Shown here in pieces: positions 1 through 5,134 of a stretch of DNA of 5,134 bases. Source of the DNA: Alphaproteobacteria bacterium (GTDB taxonomy: Bacteria; Pseudomonadota; Alphaproteobacteria; Rickettsiales; UBA3002). Every line of letters starts with the position of its first letter. The stretch's first letter is position 1. The stretch spans positions 1 through 5,134 of the forward strand of contig JAKFUW010000237.1 in assembly GCA_021732545.1 (NCBI GenBank), written 5' to 3'. The notes beneath the pieces were generated by a model that saw only the letters and a list, made by a program, of their open reading frames with translations, was not told the DNA's origin and ran no database searches. A program made the translations under genes and the position numbers.

Positions 1-1388
1 TCCTTCCACACAACTTCTGGCTGTTCATTTTATTCACTGCGATTCTGCTGCATTTGGCTGCAGCTAACGACCGGGAAAAAGTCGGTTTGGTTTTGTTTGT
101 GCTTCTTGCAGTACCTCTGATACGTGGAGAAATTCCCGGCCCGCCGGGAATTCGTTACCTGTTTGAGATAGATTTTTTTCGATTGATTTCTCTCGTTATA
201 TTTTTACCTTTATTGCTTCAGAATGCCGGAAAAAACTCTCTAAGCTACATCGACGAAACGCCAGACAAACTCCTGTATTCATATTTGATACTCAATCTTG
301 CACTGATTCTAATTGCGAGTACTATTACGGCGACCCTTCGGATCGGGTTTATTTACCTTCTGGATATCGTTATTCCATATGCGGTCGTCAGCCGCTCATC
401 CAGTAACTTTGTAAGTATGAGAGCGGCTGTTGCTAGTTATGTAATCGGCGCTTCCGTAATTGCAGGGATCGGATTTTTTGAGTCTATCAAGGGTTGGTTG
501 CTGTACAGTTCCCTGGAAGATGCACTCGGTGTGGTATGGGGCTACGGCGGTTATCTTAAGCGCGAGGAAAATCTCAGGGCAATTGGGAGCGCCGGGCAGG
601 CAATACCGTTGGGATACGCCATGGCTACAGGATTTTGCCTGATGCTCGGGTTGAGGCATTTTTTTCAGTCCAAAATACTTTGGTGGGGTGGCTTGACGTT
701 GCTCACCTTAGGCATGATCGCCGCATACTCAAGAGGACCATGGGTCGGTGCAGTCGCGGGGTTGATGGTCTTTTTGTTAAGCGCTCCTAAAGCCGGCGCT
801 AATATTTCCCGCCTTTCTTTTGCTGCCGTACTGATAGTACCCATAATGACATTGAGCCCGTTGGGCGAAAAGCTATTCGATGCAGCGACAGTCGAGTCAG
901 GAAGTTTTGACTATCGCCAACGAGTATTTGAAATTTCGACTGGAGTAATTATGGCGAATCCCCTTTTTGGAGCGTGGGACGCTGTTTACTCTCCCGCAAT
1001 GCAGGAACTGAAGCAAGGCCAGGGAATTATCGACATCGTGAATACTTATATTGCAATCGGCCTACGCTGCGGGTTGGTCGGATTGGCACTGTTTTCCGGT
1101 TTTTTTGCAGTGATCAGCATACGCCTTTGGAAATGCGTCAAATATGGCGGGCAGGACAAGGGACCAAATGATATTGGCCGCGCCCTACTAGCTGCCCTTG
1201 TTTGTACATTAGTGACCATCGCGACAGTAAGCAGCATTACGTTTGTTCCTGTGATTTACTATCTTCTCGCCGGGCTTTCAGTTAGCTATATACGATGCTG
1301 TCGTTCATCGACAAAAAAAACGAAGCCTAACCAGGCATTTACCCCTCAAAACGGACGCCATCGTGATATTGCAACGCAGTTTCGTTGA
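1..1388 (+). CDS. O-antigen ligase/polymerase-family membrane protein (Wzy/WaaL-like), 5' partial
   Basis: Likely inner-membrane enzyme that polymerises or transfers lipid-linked oligosaccharide on the periplasmic side (Wzy_C / O-antigen ligase family). The reading frame is open to the left edge (first full codon at 3). The codons before the TTG at 54 encode a hydrophobic stretch (FWLFILFTAILLHLA) that looks like a membrane helix, so that TTG is not the start and the gene begins outside the window. Counting residues from the TTG as 1: many hydrophobic spans; R175-A-I-G followed by polar residues, typical of the family; the hallmark SRG at 226-228 (YSRGPWVGAVAG) opening a helix; NPLFG at 302-306; and QGIIDIVNTYI at 322-332 before a GLVGLALF helix. 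The family commonly has HN in this last motif, but here it is VN (V329-N330). A polar, basic tail of about 30 residues follows the last helix. Family assignment is firm; polymerase versus ligase cannot be decided from sequence alone. Confidence 0.9.
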   Translation, partial: LPHNFWLFILFTAILLHLAAANDREKVGLVLFVLLAVPLIRGEIPGPPGIRYLFEIDFFRLISLVIFLPLLLQNAGKNSLSYIDETPDKLLYSYLILNLALILIASTITATLRIGFIYLLDIVIPYAVVSRSSSNFVSMRAAVASYVIGASVIAGIGFFESIKGWLLYSSLEDALGVVWGYGGYLKREENLRAIGSAGQAIPLGYAMATGFCLMLGLRHFFQSKILWWGGLTLLTLGMIAAYSRGPWVGAVAGLMVFLLSAPKAGANISRLSFAAVLIVPIMTLSPLGEKLFDAATVESGSFDYRQRVFEISTGVIMANPLFGAWDAVYSPAMQELKQGQGIIDIVNTYIAIGLRCGLVGLALFSGFFAVISIRLWKCVKYGGQDKGPNDIGRALLAALVCTLVTIATVSSITFVPVIYYLLAGLSVSYIRCCRSSTKKTKPNQAFTPQNGRHRDIATQFR

Positions 1389-1415
1389 TAAATAAGTCTG
1401 AATGCTGTTTATATC
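1385..1415 (+). promoter_or_regulatory. Possible weak sigma70-type promoter before the glycosyltransferase
   Basis: TTGATA at 1385-1390 matches the -35 consensus in five of six bases and overlaps the stop codon of the upstream gene. TATATC at 1410-1415 matches the -10 consensus in four of six, but the spacer is 19 bases, longer than ideal; TTTATA at 1408-1413 gives a 17-base spacer with only three matches. In an AT-rich spacer such matches arise by chance, so the glycosyltransferase may simply be read through from the upstream gene. Confidence 0.2.
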
Positions 1416-1476
1416 CACGAGAAAAAATAGAACCAGCGATTGTGTAGCACTTACCATCAATTGCTAATGCTGTCTC

Positions 1477-2766
1477 ATGCACGCAAAAATTCTCATTATC
1501 GCGGAAGCCGCAAATCCGAATTGGGTAAGTGTTCCCCTTTTAGGCTGGTCACTTGCACGCACATTGTCCAAGACTCTATCGGCGCATATCATTACGCATG
1601 TACGAAACAGGAACGCATTCCTCGATGCAGGTCTGCGGGAAGGCACTGATTTCACCGCTATCGACTCAGATGTCGTAGCTCGTCCACTCTGGCAGGCTGC
1701 GAATATCTTAAGAGGAAAATCCGGTGTAGGCTGGACCACTAACACCGCCTTCTCAGCTCTCGCTTATTACTATTTCGAATCGTTAGTATGGGGGCGGTTC
1801 GGCGCCGCGATTCGAAATCACGAATACGACATTGTTCATCGCGTAACCCCCTTAAGTCCAACAATCCCCAGTACCATAGCAATTCGCTGTAAACGTGCAG
1901 GTGTCCCGTTTATCATTGGCCCGTTGAATGGTGGCGTGCCATGGCCTACCGGATTCCATGATGCACGTCACAAAGAACGTGAGTGGCTGTCCTACATTCG
2001 CTCAGCTTATCGGCTCTTGCCTGGCTATAAAAATACACTGGAATCTGCAGCAGTAATCATCGCTGGTTCAAAAGATACACTGCAACAAATTCCATTGAAA
2101 TATCACGAAAAGTGTATTTACCTTCCCGAGAATGCGGTCAATCCGGAACGTTTTTCACTAAGTGCTGCCTCTGCAACGCACAGTCATCTGCGTGCTTGTT
2201 TTGTCGGTCGGTTGGTTCCATACAAAGGGCCGGACATGCTACTAGAGGCAGCCGCACCTTTTTTGAAAAGTGATCGCTTACGGTTGGATATTGTCGGTGA
2301 CGGACCAATGATGCCTACATTGAGGAAATTTCTAGATGACCATGGCATTAGCCGAAATGTAACCTTGCATGGCTGGGTAAAACACGCACAGGTGCAAGAC
2401 ATCATGTGCCAGTCACAGTTGTTTATTTTCCCCAGCATTCGAGAATTTGGAGGCGGTGTAATACTGGAAGCGATGGCTTTGGGACTAGTTCCTGTTGTTG
2501 TTAACTACGCAGGCCCGGGGGAATTGGTTACCGACGACACCGGTTATAGAATACCTATCGGGGCACGAAAGGATGTCGTATTAGGATTACAGGAATGCAT
2601 TCATGCAATCATCAACAAGCCCCAATTGATTGAACCCATGTCCCGCAGAGCAAAGATACGAGTCAACTCACTGTTTACGTGGGAAGCAAAAGCAAAACAG
2701 ATGACTGAGGTTTATCGTTGGGTATTGTCAAAAAAAGGAAATAAGCCAAGCTTTTTCAGAATTTAG
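1477..2766 (+). CDS. Glycosyltransferase family 4 (GT-B fold)
   Basis: Cytoplasmic or membrane-associated retaining glycosyltransferase of 429 residues, a usual GT4 length, which would transfer a sugar from a nucleotide-sugar donor to a lipid-linked acceptor. The N-terminal acceptor domain opens with a Rossmann-like strand (AKILIIAEAA, 3-12) and carries IGPLNGGVPWPTGF at 147-160, a motif I associate with a GT4 subgroup in exopolysaccharide clusters. The C-terminal donor domain (about 238-415) has FVGRLVPYKGPDMLLEA (242-258), with R245 and K250 as the expected phosphate-contacting pair, then DIVGDGP (271-277), LHGWV (297-301), and the EX7E motif with E323 and E331. An in-frame stop lies 12 bases before the ATG, so the frame cannot extend further upstream. 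No clear Shine-Dalgarno sequence precedes it. The donor sugar and linkage cannot be told. It lies 88 bases after the polymerase/ligase gene, on the same strand. Confidence 0.93.
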   Translation: MHAKILIIAEAANPNWVSVPLLGWSLARTLSKTLSAHIITHVRNRNAFLDAGLREGTDFTAIDSDVVARPLWQAANILRGKSGVGWTTNTAFSALAYYYFESLVWGRFGAAIRNHEYDIVHRVTPLSPTIPSTIAIRCKRAGVPFIIGPLNGGVPWPTGFHDARHKEREWLSYIRSAYRLLPGYKNTLESAAVIIAGSKDTLQQIPLKYHEKCIYLPENAVNPERFSLSAASATHSHLRACFVGRLVPYKGPDMLLEAAAPFLKSDRLRLDIVGDGPMMPTLRKFLDDHGISRNVTLHGWVKHAQVQDIMCQSQLFIFPSIREFGGGVILEAMALGLVPVVVNYAGPGELVTDDTGYRIPIGARKDVVLGLQECIHAIINKPQLIEPMSRRAKIRVNSLFTWEAKAKQMTEVYRWVLSKKGNKPSFFRI

Positions 2767-2834
2767 ATTACATAAGCATCTCAATAGTAGCTTAACAACT
2801 GATTGTCGCCATTAATCCTACGTAGCAAAGACAA

Positions 2835-2846
2835 CGGGCATGCCCG
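2835..2846. repeat. 12-base perfect palindrome
   Basis: CGGGCATGCCCG equals its own reverse complement. As RNA it could form only a 4-bp stem with a 4-base loop, and no T-run follows on the + strand, so it is not a good terminator. It begins 69 bases after the glycosyltransferase stop. It may be chance or a protein-binding site. Confidence 0.5.
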
Positions 2847-2912
2847 CAATCTCCCGACGTGCCGCCCTCAGTCTGAATCTCACTTTTCTCAGAAAACTCC
2901 GCATTATCAAAA

Positions 2913-2929
2913 ATTGCAGATTCTGCAAT
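2913..2929. repeat. 17-base palindrome with 8-base arms
   Basis: ATTGCAGA-T-TCTGCAAT has perfect 8-base arms around a single central base, the geometry of a dimeric repressor or activator site. Read on the - strand it could fold as a 6-bp stem with a 5-base loop followed by TTTTTG, a weak terminator shape, but no - strand gene is seen to need one. It lies about 165 bases before the methyltransferase start. An operator role is inference. Confidence 0.5.
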
Positions 2930-2957
2930 ACGGTCATTTCACTGTGTAGCGATATTG

Positions 2958-2995
2958 TTGCGGCAATAAACATATTACACATAGCAAGTTGCAAC
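2958..2995. repeat. Cluster of TTGC/GCAA inverted pairs
   Basis: TTGC-G-GCAA lies at 2958-2966, GCAA-G-TTGC at 2984-2992, and the palindrome GTTGCAAC at 2988-2995. These share the TTGC/GCAA core with the larger palindrome at 2913-2929. They could be repeated half-sites for one DNA-binding protein upstream of the methyltransferase-flippase pair, but the words are short and chance is possible. Confidence 0.3.
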
Positions 2996-3093
2996 CGTAT
3001 ATCACCTTAATAATTCGAAAATCACGTGCATGTAGGTTTTAACCGTTGTTGTTTAGTACTGTTGAAATTCATGCCATTGATAAAGTGCACAAT

Positions 3094-4047
3094 ATGAATA
3101 ACAACCAATCACAACCAAGTGACGCCTCGATGCAGGGACTTTCAACCATGCCACTCCTGATAAGACTGTACTCACACTTTCTGAGAATGTTACCGCTCGC
3201 CGGCGGCCTGACAAAACTCGCTTTTAATCGCTTTACTAACTATCTGTTGTCAGGAGTCACCGGATCCGTTGAAACAAGTCTCTTGAATGGGATACGGATC
3301 ACAACATATCCGGCTGATCATGATGGACGAATTCTTTACCTGTTTGGCACTAACGATCCCAAGGTGCATCATGTCTGCCAATCCCTGCTGCGCCCCGGGG
3401 ATTGCTTTCTGGATATCGGGGCAAACTATGCATCTATCGGCTTGCTGACATCAGCCAAGGTTGGACTGAGCGGCGAAGTTCATCTATTTGAGCCACAACC
3501 CAAGCTCTGCACAATTATCCGTGAAGCAATTTCTCACTCCGACTTGAAAAATATCCATTTGCATGAAGTCGGATTGATGGCGCATGACGGGCAAATGCAA
3601 TTGGCCAAACCAAGCCATCATTCAGGAATGGCTACTCTGCTACCTAATTTCGGTCAACGCAATTGGGAAACCGTGGCGGTCGACGTCAAGAATATCGCCA
3701 CTTACCTTCCCCCATTAATTGGTAGAAAGCCATTTGGCGCGAAAGTCGATGTCGAGGGCGCAGAATCCGAGATTTTGCCTTGGTTATTGGCGCAACCCGA
3801 AATGCAGTTTGTAGTTTTTGAAGCCGCTCAAAATCAGCGAGTATTGTTCGATTTTGCACTACAAGCCGGATGCGTGTTATTTGGCCTCAAGAGAACTTTT
3901 ATCACCAAGCAAGTTGAGCATATCAGCCGATTCGATCAAATGAAGTTCTATCATGATCTTGTCGCTGTAAGGCTCCCAGGTAGCGCCTCCATCCCTGACA
4001 GCATTGGCACCTATAAATTGGGGAAAATGCTTCGTGGCGCACCATAG
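3094..4047 (+). CDS. FkbM-family SAM-dependent methyltransferase
   Basis: Predicted cytoplasmic enzyme of 317 residues that O-methylates a substrate hydroxyl using S-adenosylmethionine; in a polysaccharide locus the likely target is a sugar of the repeat unit (inference). The FkbM fold is read from motif I FLDIGANYASIG (105-116), the acidic end of strand 2 in VHLFEPQP (129-136, E133 expected to bind the SAM ribose), and KVDVEGAESEIL (217-228), the family's characteristic late motif. A basic N-terminal region of about 60 residues precedes the core. A113 takes the place of a usual glycine in motif I. Start: the frame opens at a TTG at 3046 just after a stop, but the ATG at 3094 is preferred. 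ATGs at 3130 and 3148 are alternatives, and the last has AGGG ten bases upstream (3134-3137). The core begins well after all of these, so the function call does not depend on the start. The flippase gene follows after 38 bases. Confidence 0.9.
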   Translation: MNNNQSQPSDASMQGLSTMPLLIRLYSHFLRMLPLAGGLTKLAFNRFTNYLLSGVTGSVETSLLNGIRITTYPADHDGRILYLFGTNDPKVHHVCQSLLRPGDCFLDIGANYASIGLLTSAKVGLSGEVHLFEPQPKLCTIIREAISHSDLKNIHLHEVGLMAHDGQMQLAKPSHHSGMATLLPNFGQRNWETVAVDVKNIATYLPPLIGRKPFGAKVDVEGAESEILPWLLAQPEMQFVVFEAAQNQRVLFDFALQAGCVLFGLKRTFITKQVEHISRFDQMKFYHDLVAVRLPGSASIPDSIGTYKLGKMLRGAP

Positions 4048-4085
4048 GTAGCACACGAAACGAACCATTATCTAGTTTCATACTT

Positions 4086-5134
4086 ATGTCAGACCCATCG
4101 CATTCAAGCCTAAAAGCACGGATATATCACGCCGGTAGCTGGGCCGCAGGCGGATTGCTTCTCGGACACTGCCTCCGTCTTGGTGGAAATCTAATTCTCA
4201 CCCGATTGCTTGCTCCGGAAATTTTCGGAATCATGGCAATTCTCTATGTGTTGATTTCCGGCTTTGCACTGTTCTCTGATATGGGCCTCGTACAAAACAT
4301 CATTCAAAGTCCACGTGGCAATGAAACGAACTTTTTAAACACAGCATGGATATTGCAAATCTGCAGAGGTGCACTGATATGGCTAGGAGCCGCCACACTG
4401 AGTATCGTACTGCTTATATTCAACGATTGGGATTGGCTGAAGCCCGAGAGTGTCTATGCTGATCCCGCACTTCCGCTGATCATAGCCATTTATGCAACGA
4501 CCAAACTGATCGATGGATTCCAAACTACCAAAGTAGCACTTGCCAGAAGGGAACTGGCTTTGGCGCGGCTGGCAAAGCTCGACTTGCTTGTCCAAGTTGT
4601 GACATTGGGCGTAATAATCCTGTGGGCTATTTTTTTTCCTTCGATTTGGGCATTGGTCGGTGGCAGTATTGTTGGTGCTGCGTTTAGTCTGTTTGTATAT
4701 CATGCCTTATTGCCCGGCCCCTCAAACCACTTTACATGGGATTCGGTGGCATTCACGGAAATTATCGGATTTGGAAAATGGGTGTTCGTGTCATCAATAC
4801 TTGGCTATTTGGTACTCAATGGTGATCGTCTGCTGCTCGGTGGCTTGATTACTTCGCATCAAATGGGGCTTTATTCAATTGCATATCTACTCGTCAGCTT
4901 TCCACAATCCACACTCACTCAGCTAGCCGCACGCGTTGCACTGCCTGCGCTCAGCGAAGTCGCACGCACCCAACCTGAGCGACTAAAAGCTGCTTACTAT
5001 CGATTCAGGCTGCCATTTGACGCTCTGACACTATTTATCTCCGGCTTCCTGCTGATTTGCGGCACATCAATAATAAAATTTCTATACGACGCCCGCTATT
5101 ACGACAGCGGACCCATCTTACAAATTTTAACAAT
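4086..5134 (+). CDS. Polysaccharide flippase, Wzx/WzxC-like (PST/MOP family), 3' partial
   Basis: Inner-membrane transporter that flips undecaprenyl-linked repeat units to the periplasm. The frame starts at the ATG at 4086 and is open through 349 codons to the right edge, so the C-terminus is missing; full-length relatives are usually above 400 residues. Visible marks: amphipathic N-terminus, then a first helix around 16-37; LTRLLAPEIFGIMA at 38-51, the typical opening of this family; SDMGLVQNIIQ at 64-74; RRELALARLAKLDL at 154-167, a cytoplasmic stretch before helices at about 168-208; and GDRLLLGGLI (246-255) with QMGLYSIAYLLVSFPQ (259-274), characteristic of the WzxC-type group. About nine or ten membrane segments are visible. 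The start fits the family N-terminus, although no Shine-Dalgarno sequence precedes it. Being 38 bases from the methyltransferase stop, it is probably in the same transcript. Substrate is unknown. Confidence 0.93.
   Translation, partial: MSDPSHSSLKARIYHAGSWAAGGLLLGHCLRLGGNLILTRLLAPEIFGIMAILYVLISGFALFSDMGLVQNIIQSPRGNETNFLNTAWILQICRGALIWLGAATLSIVLLIFNDWDWLKPESVYADPALPLIIAIYATTKLIDGFQTTKVALARRELALARLAKLDLLVQVVTLGVIILWAIFFPSIWALVGGSIVGAAFSLFVYHALLPGPSNHFTWDSVAFTEIIGFGKWVFVSSILGYLVLNGDRLLLGGLITSHQMGLYSIAYLLVSFPQSTLTQLAARVALPALSEVARTQPERLKAAYYRFRLPFDALTLFISGFLLICGTSIIKFLYDARYYDSGPILQILT

Larger units (their letters stand above)
2767..3093 (+). other. Spacer without a convincing gene, rich in short palindromes
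   Basis: About 330 bases separate the glycosyltransferase stop from the preferred methyltransferase start. I see no RNA gene, no hairpin followed by a T-run on the + strand, and no well-formed sigma70 promoter. The stretch holds a 12-base palindrome at 2835-2846, a 17-base palindrome at 2913-2929 and several TTGC/GCAA pairs at 2958-2995. Two short open frames exist: 2840-3010 on + (56 codons) and 2982-2818 on - (54 codons), neither with a good ribosome binding site. It most likely holds the leader or promoter of the downstream pair, or is scar sequence from past rearrangement of the locus. Confidence 0.6.

Noticed and set aside
54..56. TTG as the true start of the polymerase/ligase
   Set aside because: The frame is open to the left edge, and the upstream codons encode a membrane-helix-like stretch continuous with the protein, so the gene is 5' truncated by the window.
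396..659. Antisense open frame inside the polymerase/ligase gene
   Set aside because: It lies wholly within a well-supported gene on the other strand and its translation resembles no family.
1440..1745. Short frames on both strands overlapping the start of the glycosyltransferase
   Set aside because: The glycosyltransferase frame has clear GT4 motifs; the overlapping frames have none and run across its coding sequence.
2835..2846. CGGGCATGCCCG as an intrinsic terminator of the glycosyltransferase transcript
   Set aside because: It leaves only a 4-bp stem once a loop is allowed, and no T-run follows on the + strand.
2989..3016. TTGCAA and TAATTC as a sigma70 promoter for the methyltransferase
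   Set aside because: The spacing is 16 bases, but the -10 match is poor, and similar AT-rich words occur throughout the spacer.
4383..4703. Antisense 106-codon frame within the flippase gene
   Set aside because: The + strand frame is continuous with strong flippase motifs; the antisense product is polar, low in recognisable structure and unlike any known family.
4660..4848. Alternative + frame of 62 codons within the flippase gene
   Set aside because: It is a frame-shifted shadow of the flippase; the flippase frame stays open across this stretch with family motifs such as GDRLLLG.
1..5134. CRISPR array, tRNA, rRNA, riboswitch or intact insertion sequence
   Set aside because: No regularly spaced direct repeats, cloverleaf-like sequence, complete transposase or terminal inverted repeats with target duplication were seen.

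Overview
The window is part of a surface-polysaccharide biosynthesis locus (exopolysaccharide, capsule or O-antigen) from a bacterium that is probably Gram-negative. All four supported genes lie on the + strand. The evidence for a Gram-negative, probably proteobacterial, host is indirect: a Wzy/WaaL-type polymerase or ligase sits beside a Wzx/WzxC-type flippase, a GT4 glycosyltransferase with the GPLNGGVPWP motif, and an FkbM methyltransferase. Base composition is fairly balanced. The genus cannot be read from the sequence.

Layout: (1) 1-1388 is the 3' part of a multi-membrane-span O-antigen ligase/polymerase-family protein whose start lies off the left edge. (2) 1389-1476 is a short spacer with a possible weak promoter. 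(3) 1477-2766 is a complete GT4 glycosyltransferase. (4) 2767-3093 is a spacer of about 330 bases without a convincing gene but with several short palindromes. (5) 3094-4047 is an FkbM-family SAM-dependent methyltransferase. (6) 4086-5134 is the 5' part of a polysaccharide flippase that runs off the right edge; it is open to the end of the window.

Inferred joint role: the glycosyltransferase adds a sugar to a lipid-linked repeat unit on the cytoplasmic side, and the methyltransferase probably caps or decorates a sugar hydroxyl. The flippase moves the unit across the inner membrane, and the Wzy-like protein polymerises it or transfers it on the periplasmic side. The methyltransferase and flippase, 38 bases apart, are very likely co-transcribed. 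The 327-base spacer before them may separate two transcription units.

I do not see a clearly new system. The points most worth a second look are the loss of the usual histidine in the polymerase/ligase periplasmic motif, a Gly-to-Ala change in the methyltransferase SAM-binding loop, and the palindrome-rich spacer, which also holds a short open frame faintly like a transposase C-terminus.
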